Numbered from the stretch's first letter, positions 11,304 through 23,597 are shown. The stretch: 64,000 nucleotides of DNA from Cavia porcellus (GCF_034190915.1 NW_026947484.1:210378657-210442656); one strand, 5' to 3'. Translations and numbers: made by a program. Notes: generated by a model from the sequence alone, not told the origin.

Positions 11304-11312
11304 TGCTCTCTG
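11213..11312. repeat. (TC)n tract
   Basis: About 100 bp of near-pure CT dinucleotides with three small interruptions. It is a polypurine/polypyrimidine mirror repeat and therefore capable of triplex (H-DNA) formation. Confidence 0.95.
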
Positions 11313-13502
11313 CTGAAGTAATCTGTCACCAGCTCAGAAGAGAAGCAGGGATCCTGTAAGCTGGCCGGAAGTCAGACTCCCATTTCTCTTACTCCAAAGT
11401 TAGACAACACACAGACTTTGTTTCTAAGAGGACATTCACACAGAAGGGACCTCTCCCTTGCCATGGCACTGCATATCACGGAGAAAGAGTGGGAAGAGAA
11501 TCTCCATTGTCTGGCACAGGACTCAGAGAGAGCTGGGAAGGTGGAAGAAAGAAAGAGAAGGGCGAGTCTGGCAAAAACTGGGAAGAGTGAGGAGAAAGTC
11601 AAGAAACAGAAAGTAACCAAATTGAGAAGCCAAAACTAATCTAATAGAGACAAGTAACACAGAAGAGCGCCAGCACACAGGCACAGGGGGAAGAACTGAG
11701 ATACACGAGTAGCATTTGACAGGTATTTGCTGGCCTGTGGTCAGCACGCTGAATGCTGTGCTGCAAAAACCAAGTGTTCAGTACCTGACTCTTGAGCCCA
11801 TGTGAGGGAGACAGAGAAGGAGAGGGCGGAAATGTGGAAAGAGAAAGAGACAGAAATAGAAAGATATGAGAACGTACAGTAAAGCATCTAACCCAGCCCT
11901 CAGGGACCTATGGAGTCTGCTTGTAAGAATTACTATCATTTAAAACCAAAATCCAAAGAATGTGGGAAGCAAAGTTAAGCAGAGTAGTGAAAGAACATTC
12001 CAGAAAGCCATAATGGCACAGACAAAGATCCAGGGCCAAAACCATGTAGCGTCCAGGTGGGCAACATTCATCCTTGCCCATCTAAGACAGTCCAGGTGGA
12101 AAGGTCAATAATTAATTATCAATGGTAACACAACACTGTCCCCATTTTGGATAAGCTATGTAGTCTCTCTATTTCCTGGCCAAACATGGAAGAAAAAGGA
12201 ACCTGAAGAAAGCACAACAGTGGTCACTTCCCCATGCATATGTTCTCTGTGGCCACAGCAACCCATGCAGAGTCTCTAGACCTGGAGATGTGGCAGTGTG
12301 TTCTAGAAGGTCGATGGGCCAGAATTAAAGTGCCAGGCTGAGTTCAGAGCAGATCACAAGAAGAAAGGAACAGGAAAAGTAAGACTGAGAGGGAGGCAGG
12401 TGTATCTGTGACCCTGGACCAGGCAGACTAGCTAAACCCCTAGCTCTCCAGAAAGTGACTCTAAAGGACCTCCTGGCAAAATCAGAAGAAACTTCCCTAC
12501 TGCTATGAGCACAGGATTTTAACTCTTTGCTTAAATTATTCAGAGAAAACTTACAAGGGAATGTTATTTTAGAGAACAGACAAGACAAGCAGATGCTGAG
12601 TCCCTCCAAACACAGTACAAGTGGAAAGGGGAGAAGAGAGCTGAGGTTCCTAACCTCCATCATCATCACAACAGAAGAGAAGATGGGAGCAGAACTGTGG
12701 AAGTGTGCTTCTGATCTCAAGCCCGGGTACAAGCTGGATCTGATGGTGCAATGGTGAAAGAAAGATAAATCTTCTGTCACCAGAAAATGTGGCAGTTTTC
12801 AAAGACCAATTTACACATCCCAGAGCTTGGGTGACTGCTTGTGTGCCCCTGCACTGGATTTAGGGAGGGAAGTTACATCAGCCTGTTCAAGGCAACAGAG
12901 AGCTGGTCTAGCCCTGTGCTTGGCATGCGTGAAGCTAATCCAAAGAGATAGAGACCATTTGCACTACCCTGGATTGCCCTGGGCCATTGTGTTCTGCTAA
13001 CACTGTCCCTCGGGAAGATGGACAGGTAAGAGTTTAGCATTTCACACTTCCTTTCACATTCTGGCTCACCTGTCTTCATATTCGGCATCTCCATCCAATC
13101 AGCTTCCTAAAGCATACAGGTTCTATTATCTCAGGTCTGTAGAGTTCTTAGGCTACCCCAGAGTCACTGGGGAAGTGGCCGGTGTTGACTTAAATCAATT
13201 GCTGGTCCTACTCGTTGCTATCACTCTACTAAATTCTCCTCCCTTTGACCTATTCTACCTTCATGAGCACCCACATATCCCTTTAGAACTCAGGAGAGAT
13301 TTGAGTAATCAGGTGTCCTTACAGAGGATCCCTAATTAGCCAAAACTAACATACTTGGAAGGAGAACCCTTCATTCACATTAATTTGATTCTCCATTAAA
13401 CAGAAGATCAAAGATCAGGGCCAGAATTGCAGGAGGTATAAAGGAAAAAGGAGAGACTGACTCACATTACCTTTGTTTACTCTGAAGTCCCTCATAACAT
13501 TA
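11313..13502. other. Gene-free unassigned stretch
   Basis: Purine-rich patches occur at 11520-11610 and 11805-11870. A 151-codon minus-strand frame at 12325-12780 has no recognisable domain and I do not support it as a gene. No repeat family was assigned. Confidence 0.4.
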
Positions 13503-13690
13503 AAGCTCAAAAGTGGTTTGTGCTTGTAATCCCAGCTACACTGCAGACTGAATCAGGAGAGTCTTAAACTCAAGTCCAGCCTGAGCTATTTAAAATCATG
13601 TCTCCCCAACACACACAAAAAAATTTAAGGGCTAGGTATGTAACTCAGTGGTAAAGTGCTTGCCTATATTTCATGAAGCCTTTCCAGTTT
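13503..13690 (+). mobile_element. B1-ID dimeric SINE (B1-dID type)
   Basis: The left arm resembles a B1/7SL SINE ('gcttgtaatcccagctacactgcagactgaatcaggaga', 'ctcaagtccagcctgagc'). An A-rich linker at 13610-13625 follows, and then an ID arm with a tRNA-like A box ('ggctaggtatgtaactcagtggtaaagtgcttgcct') that decays near 13680. Such dimers are an old rodent SINE class. Both arms are diverged, so the insertion is not recent. Confidence 0.65.
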
Positions 13691-14227
13691 GGAAACCATT
13701 TACTCCAGTCAGCCCATGTATTTGATTACAGATAAATAATTGAGGTCTGAGGACATGCAGTTACCTAAATGACATATTCCATCATAACGAAAGAACATTT
13801 GTTACAACAGGAATGCCGGATTTGACAGGCAGAGAGGTAGGTCCCACTTGGAGCTGCTTCTGATGACTGCCAGGTATCTCCTTGCCTTTGATGCATAATT
13901 ATTTTGAAAGACCTGACATGTGGCCCTGGATATGTAGTCAAGAAAGTAGACACAGAGGCTGGTGCTCAAATGGAGGGGCTACCCATGGGCATGGGTTTAC
14001 CTGTTCCAGCATCTCTTAAAAATTCGTTTGGGTCAGGGTTATATTTTCCGCAGGGCTGGGAGACTCACAGTGAGCAACACGGGGAGAACTGACCCTGGTC
14101 ATTTATTTTTCTTTAGTCAAAAAAGGCAATCTTGTCCCTTATGTTCAAAACAAGTACTATCTGGTCAGTGAAGTCAGTAATGGACTCCAAGCAACACTAG
14201 ACCTAGGGAATTTGCTGCTGCATCAAT
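13691..14227. other. Unassigned DNA
   Basis: No gene or repeat was recognised. Three overlapping short frames at 13904-14171 have no support. Confidence 0.4.
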
Positions 14228-14696
14228 GAGTGTATCAGTCAGGGCTTACTAGAGAAACAGATGGAACGCAAGATGTATAATTACAAGATTGCCTTACAGA
14301 GGGTGTCTGCAAGCTAGAGGTTGAAGGGTCCAGCCCAAGGGCTGGAGCCTACTTTAGAGTTCTGTGCAAGTCTGTACCAGAAGCTGATGGGTCTATGGAA
14401 GACAGAAGAGTCTACAACAAAAGAGTTGCTGAAGAGTCCCCGGCAGAAGCCAGGAGACAATGTCCAAGCTGCGGCAAACAGTGGAACTCCTCTGAAGAAC
14501 CAGCAATGAGTCCCTCCTCATTTGCCTTTTAAATGTATGCAGGCTGCTCTCCTGGGGTGAGAGTAGCACTCACACCATCTGCCTGCCTTCCTCATTCACA
14601 TGATGAGGATGTGACAAATTAGGGACTCTGGCCCTGCCCCCAAATCACTTAGCTAAGCTTCTAGGCCTCTCAAGTTGATACAATGTATAAACTATA
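14228..14696 (-). mobile_element. ERVL (MLT2-like) LTR, antisense
   Basis: Read on the plus strand it opens 'gtatcagtcagggcttactagagaaacaga' and closes 'caagttgatacaatgtataaactataaca'. These are the antisense hallmarks of MLT2-type ERVL LTRs (end-of-LTR 'gggtttctccagagaaacag' complement and 'tgtcaacttg' start complement). It is diverged and the ends are approximate. Confidence 0.6.
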
Positions 14697-16589
14697 ACAA
14701 CTAGCATCCCTTTTTGAAAAATAAGGAGCAGAAAATAAAATGGAAAAAAACAAAGTAGTGTGTCTGGATTTTGCTGAGACTTCATACCTGATTCATTGAT
14801 GTCATTCTAAGAATTGACGTGGGAAATAGCATACCTGACACTCTAAAAACAGTAAAACTATAATCAGCCAGGGAATAGGCCAGAAAAGACACAGTTCAAG
14901 ACACAGTCCAACAAGCCAAACTCTTTCTGCAAAATAATCTTGCTTATGTTTATCAAACTCTGAATGGGGAACCAGCTTCCAAAATTCCTTTCCCTTTCCC
15001 ATCCATTTTGTTCATATCTGAGGTTCTCTAACCCATATATTTTGAAGAACTCTTCTCTCGGTTCTATCTCTGTCTCCTTACTGCCCTCCATCACTTTATG
15101 GTGATGTAACTTGGCATTGTAACTCACTGAGTCCTTACTTTTTAGGCCTGACATCTAGGTGCAATCCTGTCCAATCAACCTGATTTTTAAAATCAGGGCA
15201 TCATTTCAAAGGACCTGTACTGAAGAATGGCCTGAATGTACTCCATTTCAGCTGGAAGGTAACCACCCCAAATTACATGGCTTATTTCTCTTGGTCACTG
15301 AGAAGTTCTTTCCCAGTTGCTTCCCAGTCCCCCGTGAAGTAGATTATTGGCAAGCACAACCCACATTCCTTGAGACTTCTCTAAATCTCAGGGTAACTCA
15401 CACTTTAATTGCAAGCCAAGATCCTTTCCACTTAAATGTCTTCCTAGAAGGCAGTAAAATACTACAGAGAGCTGTCTTCAGTCTCAGAAAGACTAAGATC
15501 TTAATCCTAGATTTGTAATTCCTCATAAAATAAGATTCATAGTATCGACCTTTCAGGGTTGCTGTGAGGATAAAAACGCAATAGTGTATGTAAAATACTA
15601 CTCCGCAAGGTTATCTTTTATTTTTATTTTTCATTATCATCCTGTAGAGGCTGGTGGGTGCCCTAACTTTACGTGTACCAGAATCATTTATCGGCTGCAT
15701 TCTGCATCTTACCTCCATAACCATCCTCTCATACTCCCTCCCTGGGGCTCAGGTGCAGGTTCCTATCTCCCCTCGCTCCAGGGCTCAGGTCCTCCCACTT
15801 CAATCACTGATGACTCGTGCCTGGCACTCCTGCTCTGCTGCTAGTCCTTGGAAACGTTATATCCATGTAAGGGCACTGCCCCATTCCCTTTGCTGAGACC
15901 CGTGGCATCTGGTCCCTTAAGCCACTGAATCACCTTGATTTTGAATAAAGAGTTGTCAAAATCCTTATGAAGGGCTCACCTGCAACTCTATTATCAAGAA
16001 ACTTGTACAGAAATGACAATAGTAATGAAATATATTAAGAAGCTGCCAAAACTGTCTTTTCATTAAATTGAGGCCCCAGAAAGAAAAATTATTGTTATTA
16101 TTACTATTATTATTATTCAGCCTTATGATAAAACATCACAGACAACATCTTCCTGTTCACAGTAGTCCAAAGTGCGGGCACTGAGAGAAGGTGCAGGACT
16201 CTGGGAACGCTGTTTCCACTGGGCATTTAAATGGTCACTTCTTCCCACAATGAAGCCACCACCTCTTCTTCCCTTCGAGGAAACCTCTGACAATTCTCAG
16301 AGTAGCAAGTGAGGTCTCTGGTCTCCAGGAAATGTGCAGAGCCTCAACATCAGCAATTAGAGCCCCAGGAAAAAAGCTCCAGGGAGCTCCCTTCTAGCTC
16401 ACACCCTGCACAGATCACTGCTGCTGCTTACTGCAGCTCTTCTGCACAGATCCAAGATGCTCTCCGGGCAGCTGAGCTTGCTTTGCCCACCTGTGTGCAT
16501 CTGCCCCTCACCCACTCTCCGCACAAGAGTCCCTTCTTCCCATAGCATGCTCTCCCTTCACCCCAGTTCTCTCCTGTGGTGCCCGCAAT
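14697..16589. other. Gene-free stretch
   Basis: Mostly unassigned. A MIR-like core ('ttcagggttgctgtgaggataaaa') lies near 15552 on the plus strand, and a (TTA)n microsatellite lies at 16090-16118. Frames of 119 (15159-15518), 96, 93 and 86 codons have no recognisable domains. Confidence 0.45.
16090..16118. repeat. (TTA)n microsatellite
   Basis: An imperfect ATT/TTA run of about 29 bp. Confidence 0.85.
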
Positions 16590-16760
16590 TCCCCTGGCCA
16601 ACCTTGCTGTCCACCACCTACTGCAATACTGTTTTTATTTGCTCAGTCTGTTACTACCTTGTCTTTAATTGGACTGTGCAACCATTGGAAGCTGCATCTC
16701 TGTGTAACTCAATTCCCACACAAGACTGGATTCATTAGTGTTCAATAAATGTCATTGAGC
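16590..16760 (+). mobile_element. L2-like 3' end
   Basis: The closing phrase 'ttagtgttcaataaatgtcattgag' matches the end of L2-type elements ('gtgctcaataaatgtttgttgaatg'). The upstream pyrimidine-rich part is consistent with L2 but weakly conserved. Confidence 0.45.
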
Positions 16761-16879
16761 TCTTAGCTCTCTTCAGGGTACACAATGTTGAGTGTAAAAA
16801 AGTGAAAGAAAAATGGGGCAAAAAAATAATGTCTGATGAACCATGACTAAGAACTCCATCACACTTTTCATGTTATCCT

Positions 16880-17060
16880 GTGTATCCTTTCCAGTGACTC
16901 CATGAGACTATATTACCTCATTTCGTAGACTTACTTTGTAAAAGTTTCCAAGGAAGTTAAGCAACTTTCCAAGAGCACACAATTAGTTAATGACAGAGCA
17001 TAATTCAGATCGAGGTCAATCTGACTCCAAAACATAAGCTCACCGCCAAAGTTTTATCCA
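16880..17060 (-). mobile_element. MIR SINE
   Basis: The antisense MIR core: 'tttccaaggaagttaagcaactttccaagagcacacaattagttaatgacagagc' corresponds to the complement of the conserved MIR core ('gagaggttaagtaacttgcccaaggtcacacagctagtaag'). Confidence 0.75.
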
Positions 17061-17736
17061 CTCCATTTATCTACTCCATTGTCACCATGGCCAGCCCCTT
17101 CTGCAGTGACAGTGAGCTATTAGCCACAGAAAGAACTTTGTTGGTCACTTTCTGTGTCTTTGCAGGCTAGAAGCCCAATGTGGATAACAGGAGGCCCAAA
17201 TTTATCCATGGCAAAGCACAAACTTCCATATATCCCTTGACTCCTCTACCAAAGCGGGCATCACACAGGCAAAGAGCACCAGTCCCTGCAGGCCTGATCT
17301 AATCGTCTACACCTCTAATTCCTCACTAACTCACTAATGAGGGCCCCAGAAGGACCAGAGTCACTCAGATGCGCACGTAACTAGAAGGCTGCATGAGGAG
17401 GTGCAGAGTCCTTGCTCCTCCACAGGCCTGCCCTGAAATCTCTTTACTTCCCTGAGCTTTGGCTGCTTCACCAGTAACTCAGGATTCTTCCACAACTCAA
17501 TGTGTCACATAAATGGTGAAAATTAAGTCCCTAAATTTTCACATTGCAAAGCAGAATCAGTCTAAATTTCCTAACTTCTCCAAAACTCTGTAGCTAAATG
17601 ATCAAAATTATTTTCAACAGAAAAAATTTAAAGGCACAAGTATAACCCTTGAACAAATATAAAATGAACATGCTTCAAATATTTTATTCAGGCCTTTAAG
17701 TAATAAGGAAACTAGTAAGATGTTCAAAGCAGAATT

Positions 17737-17740
<4 letters not shown>
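17061..17740. other. Unassigned DNA
   Basis: No gene or repeat was identified. The last ~150 bp, upstream of the CA run, are AT-rich. Confidence 0.4.

Positions 17741-17784
<44 letters not shown>
17741..17784. repeat. (AC)n microsatellite
   Basis: About 22 uninterrupted AC units at the left edge of duplicated segment copy 2, matching the CA run beside copy 1. Confidence 0.95.
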
Positions 17785-17785
<1 letters not shown>

Positions 17786-17786
<1 letters not shown>

Positions 17787-18490
17787 CCAAGAATGCTAAA
17801 CAATTATAACATACATTTCATGAGACAAACTGCATTTCCACAGACAGGAACCTTTTGCCTCACACATGCAGTTCTATAATTGACAGAGACTGGGGGCTGG
17901 GGATTTAGCTCAGCTGTATAAGCACCTGCTTTGCAAGCAAGCAGTTTTGAGTTCAATCCCTGGTACCAATAAAAAGGAAAAAGACAAAAAAAAAATTGAC
18001 AGAGACTGAAAAACAGCTTGAAGATAATTAGAGGAATAGACCTCTACAGAATCAAATAACCCACATAGATATACTAGACAACACCTAGAATTCCACAGAC
18101 CACCCAAAAATCCTTCCAGGAGGTGTGAGATGTACACCAACGTCTTCTATTTTCTCTTATATGACTAACATGTGAGACCCTGACCCAGAAGAGAGGCACG
18201 AAGACTGAGGCAGAGCAAACGTAAGATGCTGAAAAGCAGCCTTCAGAGCTGGCTTCCAGAGCCAGCTGATGTCCCTCCTCAGGGAGCTGCCTCCACCTGC
18301 CCAGGGGGAGCCCACGCTGAGTCCCTGAGCACCTGCCCACACCTGAGCCAGGAGTCCTCTCGAAGGAGACCACGAAGTGGTGTGACATTAGCTTCCTGCT
18401 GCCTGCTTCACATTAAAAATGTTTCGGTACAGGCACCGGAGCATGGATGTCACTAGGGGAAGATTAGAAATGCGGACTCTCAGGATGCGT
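17786..18490. repeat. Duplicated segment, copy 2 (ID-filled site)
   Basis: Partner of 4309-4928, about 13.5 kb away in direct orientation. It differs from copy 1 by the ID insertion at 17893-17993 and its duplicated target site. It also has an extra ~10 bp near 18072 and clustered substitutions at about 18060-18160. From about 18160 to 18476 the copies are almost identical. Copy 2 continues into a longer MER5A-like sequence. Confidence 0.9.
17893..17993 (+). mobile_element. ID SINE with perfect target-site duplication
   Basis: A tRNA-Ala-derived rodent SINE starting GGGGCTGGGGATTTAGCTCA, with A box near 17903, B box 'ggttcaatccc'-like at about 17949-17960, and an A-rich tail to 17993. It is flanked by AATTGACAGAGACTG at 17878-17892 and 17994-18008 (15/15). 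The unoccupied site exists at 4436-4450. Confidence 0.95.
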
Positions 18491-18580
18491 CTCTGCCCTA
18501 CTGACTCACAATCTCTATTTTTAACAATCCCAAGTGATCTGTGTGAAAATCAATGTTTGAGAAGCAGTAGTCTGAATAAT
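18395..18580. mobile_element. MER5A-like hAT DNA-transposon fossil
   Basis: The phrases 'agattagaaatgcggactctcagg', 'ctactgactcacaatctct', 'aacaatcccaagtgatctgtgtg' and 'gtttgagaagcag' follow the order of MER5A-family non-autonomous hAT-Charlie elements. The left portion is shared with duplicated copy 1. Confidence 0.65.
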
Positions 18581-18589
18581 CACACCGCA

Positions 18590-18690
18590 GCTCTACCACT
18601 AAGCAAGCTGTTGTGTCATTTGAGCAAATCAACTCACTTCTCTGGGCTTCACTCTCCTTATCTATAAAATCAGATGGGTCACTGATCTTG
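18590..18690 (+). mobile_element. MIR SINE
   Basis: Sense MIR core: 'ctgttgtgtcatttgagcaaatcaactcacttctctgggcttcactctccttatctataaaat'. Confidence 0.8.
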
Positions 18691-18848
18691 GAAATCCTCT
18701 CTGGAGTCAGAATCCATTTCACCCAAGCTTTCTCTCTGACATCAAACCCTAAATCCAATGTCTACCACCAGACATTTAGCTAAGCCTTGTCTATGTTGTT
18801 CCCTTCTGTCCTTCTCTGGGAAAAATAAAATGGCACTAATGATATTAA

Positions 18849-18851
<3 letters not shown>

Positions 18852-18915
<64 letters not shown>
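18852..18915. repeat. (CT)n tract
   Basis: A pure 32-unit CT run. The complementary strand gives an arginine-glutamate open frame that is purely compositional. Confidence 0.97.
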
Positions 18916-18919
<4 letters not shown>

Positions 18920-21900
18920 TATGCCAGGGTTCCCTGAGAGCCAAGAGAGTAAGAAATCTTGCCATCTGTTTTCAGGTCAGGAATTTCCACAGTTTTGCTC
19001 CCTGATTGAATGTATTGCTTTAAAGTCCCAAAATAATCAATTCTGACAAGAAAGGTTTGGATATGCTTTTCAAATATAAACACACACACAAATTTCCTGA
19101 CAACCTGATAAAATGACAAGGCAAATTATCAGCTTGTTATTTTTAAATTATTGGTTTTCTCCAAGCGAGCCATCCTGTTCTTCAGGGAACCTCTGACCCC
19201 AGGATCTGCATGTGAGTTCAGAACTTCCCAAAGTCATCTCCTCACCATGGCAACAAAGATACCCTTCTTTCACCCTTAGAAGTCAAAATTATATTCAGCC
19301 CACGTACAGTGGGACATGGGTGAGGTGAGCACTGAGCAGGAGACTTGCTCTTATGGATACAAATTGTGCTACCCACCTGCAGACAGGGTGTTGTCCATGC
19401 TGACCCTTATTGGATGTATGGACACCCAGAGTTTGTTCCCAACAGAGCTCAGTGTCTTCTTGAAATCTACATGTATAAATCACGAACATTATGCACCAAG
19501 ACCCTCCCTGGGAATCGCCAAGTCCTCATCACTGCCACAAGGATTCCTGAACAAATCAAGAGGGACTAATGTGCCCCTATTTTCCACCTGAGTTCACTCA
19601 GCACCCCTACTTCCACTGTCTCTCCAGAATATTCAGCAATGAATGAGTGTTTGTGGAATACTTACTCTCTGTAAAGTCCTCTCCTTAAAGCTTGGGCTGT
19701 GGTAGAAGGCAAGACAGTCACAATCCTGGGTCTCTCATGAATCCCAGAGTTTGGTAGGACACACAAACCTTCCACTGATAGAGATGAAGGTTACTGCAGC
19801 GTGCAACTCCAACAGTGACCCTGAGCTGGTCCCAACATTTAAGAGGGTTTCTGTGATGAATGTATTTATTGAATAAAGCACTTCTCACCATATCCCACAA
19901 TTGCCTGTTGTTATTCTCCCCTGTATAGTTTGACCTGGCGCTCTGAAAAAGGAATAGGACTTTATAGCAAGAATTCAAAGAGGAAAAAAATAGTCCATTT
20001 GCAGATTTTGAGTTTTAAAACATATTTTTAAATCTGCTATCAGGGCAAACTGGTTTGAAAACCAACGCTTTCATTGGCAAGTGTTGACCTGCTTGAGAAA
20101 ATCAGAGCTTTTTGTGTTCTAAAAACTCAGACTTGACTATCAGTCCCAAAACATTGATGATACCAGAGTATCAGATGATTCCCCAAAAAAATCTTCAAAA
20201 TAAGGATACCATATATTTACATTGTCACAGAGGTTAACTGTGAGGGGAAAGTCAGCACGAGTGAGGACAGCTTGTGATCAGGAAATGCTACATGTTAGCA
20301 GAGGTTGGGTGGTGGCCTGCCTTGCATGAATGGCAGGATATGATTAATCCTCTTGATAGTGACCACTCTATGCCAAACGTAGTCACAGATGTTCTGTGGA
20401 GGAGACCAAGGACCTCAGACCTTCCAAAAGCCTTGACAACTTGCAAGCACCCCATAAATTAGCTATGTCCCTCCGGAGACCACCAGGTGGGAACAATATT
20501 TAAATTACTTTACTTTAATTCTGGAATAACAGAGAAAATCCTGAAAGTAACAAGGTTTAATGGCTTAACACGGTTGTGGGGTTTGTTTTGTTGTTTTTTC
20601 TGCCTCTAGACAAAATATACCTTAAAAGTAAGAAAGTTCAAATATAGGACATGTTCCATATTTTGCTGTACATCTGAACTTTGTGGTTAAATGCAGGATA
20701 CCTGTTATACTTCCCTGACATGACTGAGTAACTGGGGACATAGTGGATGAGAAGGAATCTACCAGGCCAGTCAAACAGTCTAGGAGGAAACAGTACACAC
20801 AACATCGAGGCGAGAGATGCTTACTCCAAGGAATCAAAGGCCAGTGTACTAGAACAGAGTGAGGTATGCCATTATTTAAATTGAAATGTTTCCAATGGCC
20901 ATTTTACCACATCATTCACTGGTTTTAGAAAGCCACCAGCATCTCTCCCCAGCCCCCATCCCCACATGTTTATCTGCCCCAGAGTCACTCTTCGCCACTG
21001 TCCCATGTCCAGATCTTCCTTTTATTCAGCTGACAGGTTTCCCCCATCCCTGAAGAGTTAGGAAGGGAGTGCTGAGTATTAGGATTATTGTATCAAGGTC
21101 ACCTCATCTTGCCCAGTTAATTAAACCATCCCTTCCTCATAAAGTTCTGGGTGGCATTCATACAAAAAAAAAAAAAAATGTGTAGGGTGGAAACCAAAGC
21201 ATGGTTTTATTTCCGGCTACACTGGTAGGGTGTGTGTTAGTGCATAACTCTGATTAAAGGTTGAGTGTGAGAAGGTTCAAGGTCAGAGTGAGGTCCCCTA
21301 TTCACTGCCTCTCTCAATTCTAAATCTTGCAGCCCAGATACCCATGGCTGTCCACAGTGAATGAGAGAAAGTAGTGAGCTCATGAAAAGGAAAGTAAAGA
21401 CTGGGCTCTGATCCTTAACTAACCTCACCTCCCGCACCCTGCCCTTCGAAACCCAACCAAAGACTCAGGCTCTGACCAGTCTCCTTAGCAGAAGGGGGCT
21501 GTGTTTGAAATCTGGCCTGATGAGAGAAATACCCAATTTCATATTCACTGCCATATTAGCATTAGAGCTTAACCCATCGGATTGATGGGTTAAGTCTAAA
21601 ATCAGTCAAGTCACAGTTATCCTGCAGGGAAAGCCAGAAAATTCTCAGATGTGTTATTTCTCCAAGTTCTGCTGTGAGGATGAAAAGAGGGAAAGACTGG
21701 CTCCCACTCACTCGGTGCCAGCTAACTGTGCCCTTGCCGCACTGTGCTGCCTGTAGAAATCCACACTGGCAAGAAGGCTGCCAGAGCAGGCTCTGGAGGA
21801 GTTCGTTGCTGCCATGCTGAATCAAGCTGGAAAGAAAGCCACGGACGGTGTATTTCTGGTGAGAGAGACTTTCCAAAGAACCTCAAAAATTATACTTTAG

Positions 21901-22006
21901 ATATTCCTTTCATCTTTCTTTAGCTTTCTTGTGAGACTAGGGGTAGGATGATTAATAAGAAAGATTGATTCAAAGGAAAACAACTTTCACTAACATACTA
22001 CCAATT
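18916..22006. other. Gene-free unassigned stretch
   Basis: No gene was found. Isolated features are an L2-like core near 19625-19690 ('aatgaatgagtgtttgtggaatacttactctctg') and an A14 run at 21164-21178. Frames of 60-105 codons on both strands have no recognisable domain. Confidence 0.4.
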
Positions 22007-22019
22007 AAGAATGACCAAG

Positions 22020-22117
22020 GAGGGGGTCAGGGATATAGCTCAATGGCACAGTGTCTACTTGGCAAGCACAAGGCTCTGAGTTCAATTCTTAGTACCCAAA
22101 ACAAAACAAAACAAAAA
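22020..22117 (+). mobile_element. ID SINE
   Basis: A tRNA-like A box ('ggatatagctcaatggcacagtg') and B box ('gagttcaattc') with a CAAAA-rich tail. It is flanked by the near-identical target sites AAGAATGACCAAG (22007) and AAGAATGACTAAAG (22118). It is more diverged than the other ID copies. Confidence 0.85.
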
Positions 22118-22135
22118 AAGAATGACTAAAGATTG

Positions 22136-22283
22136 AACTGGGCATGATGGCACACATCTACAATCCCAGCATTCAGGAGGCTGAAGCAGGAGCATTACTG
22201 TGGGTATTGAGGCCAGTCTGGGCCACAAAGTGAGTTCAAGGCGAGCCTGAACTACATAGCAAGACCCTTACTAAAAAAAAAGA
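22136..22283 (+). mobile_element. B1 SINE
   Basis: A 7SL-derived SINE: 'ctgggcatgatggcacacatctacaatcccagcattcaggaggctgaagcaggagc'. The B1 internal quasi-duplication follows ('gaggccagtctgggccacaaagtgagttcaaggcgagcctgaactacatagcaagaccc') with an A-rich end. Confidence 0.92.
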
Positions 22284-22627
22284 CCATGTAACCTAGTCCC
22301 CAATTTTACCCCAAAATTCAAGATCAAACACTGATGTGCAGTGTGTATTATGCTATTTCATAGTAAAAGATTGTATTTTTTTTCCTCTAGGGGCTTATCA
22401 TGTCTAATAAAAATGAAGACTATGAGTGTGATTATTTAAATGCCATGTGAATTGCGGGAACAGATCAGACTAAGAAATAGATTGATCTGGTCACACGAGA
22501 GGCGACTTCCTTCCTCTGAGTCACCTGTGATGGGACAAGAGACCCAGTCAGTGTTAGGTGTCATTGTTCCTTTGTGCTTCCATGGGACAACCTCGGGGTT
22601 GTGGTTTGAACATGACAGCAAAAAAGG

Positions 22628-22628
<1 letters not shown>

Positions 22629-22674
<46 letters not shown>

Positions 22675-22676
22675 AA
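22629..22676. repeat. (GAAA)n microsatellite
   Basis: About 12 GAAA units forming a polypurine tract. Confidence 0.95.
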
Positions 22677-22865
22677 ATCAGCATTTTCCTCTTATTTTTC
22701 TGAATAAAAATACAAAATTATTCATTAGTAAGAACAAAAAGAAGCAGAGTACATTTGAACAAGGCTGGAATACAGTTAAAATCTCAGATCCCCATTATAG
22801 TAAGAATGTCTATCTCCCTCTAAAATTCATTTTCAAATTTAATAATGCAATAATATCACAATGTA

Positions 22866-23143
22866 GGGCCACTAAGAGGTGATGAGATCCTGAGGGCTTC
22901 TCCTGCGATCAGCGTTAGCACTGTCCACAGGGCTGGAGGGGACCAGCCAGGCCCTTGCTGGCCTCTCATCCTGTGTGGACACAGAATCCAGGTACCATCT
23001 TGAACACACAGACTGGGCCCTCATTGGACCTGGTCCCCTCATTTCCGATCCTCCAGAATTGTGAGACACAGATGTCTACTGCATACAAATTATCCAGTCT
23101 TGAATATTTTGTTACAGCAGTTCAAATGAACTGTGACACCCAC
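22866..23143 (+). mobile_element. MLT1-type MaLR LTR, 3' part
   Basis: The tail phrase 'ccagaattgtgagacacagatgtctactgcatacaaattatccagtcttgaatattttgttacagcag' is the standard MLT1/MST LTR end. The upstream 'tcatcctgtgtggacacagaatcc' fits the middle of such an LTR. Confidence 0.7.
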
Positions 23144-23597
23144 ACTCACCTTGTCTCCCCACTCCCCAATCCAACAGCTGAAAAAAAAAAACAGTTGCAA
23201 TTGAAAAGAAGCCAACACAAAGAAACGGAAAAAAAGATTCTAGAGACTCAAATTCAGGTCCCAAAAGGAATGAGGTTACATACACTCCTTGACAGTAAAG
23301 GATACACACTGCGATGCAAATTTTAGTTTGGATTGAAAAGAACAGAGATGTATGAGCTGAGGACACTTCAGAGAGAACCAAGAAACAGAGGAGGCTTGGA
23401 TAAAAGGAGAGGCACAGGCCCTGTTTTCATGGATCTACAGCAACAGAGGAAAAGAAAAAATTGCAAGGACTTTATCAATAAGTACCAACTTCTTTAATTT
23501 TTGCTCGCAATTCTAGTTTAAAATGACATAACAAAAGTCAAATAAACTCCCTGAATCAATCACCACAGTATGTCTCACTTCTGGACAGCCTGCTGTT

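Noticed and set aside
12325..12780. 151-codon minus-strand frame
   Set aside because: It lies in a purine-rich plus-strand region that depletes stops on the other strand. No domain is recognisable.
17893..17993. tRNA-like A and B boxes
   Set aside because: They belong to an ID SINE with A-rich tail and target-site duplication, as do those at 22.0, 29.0 and 45.5 kb. They are not tRNA genes.
18742..19119. 125-codon minus-strand frame with a long arginine-glutamate run
   Set aside because: Produced by the (CT)n microsatellite.
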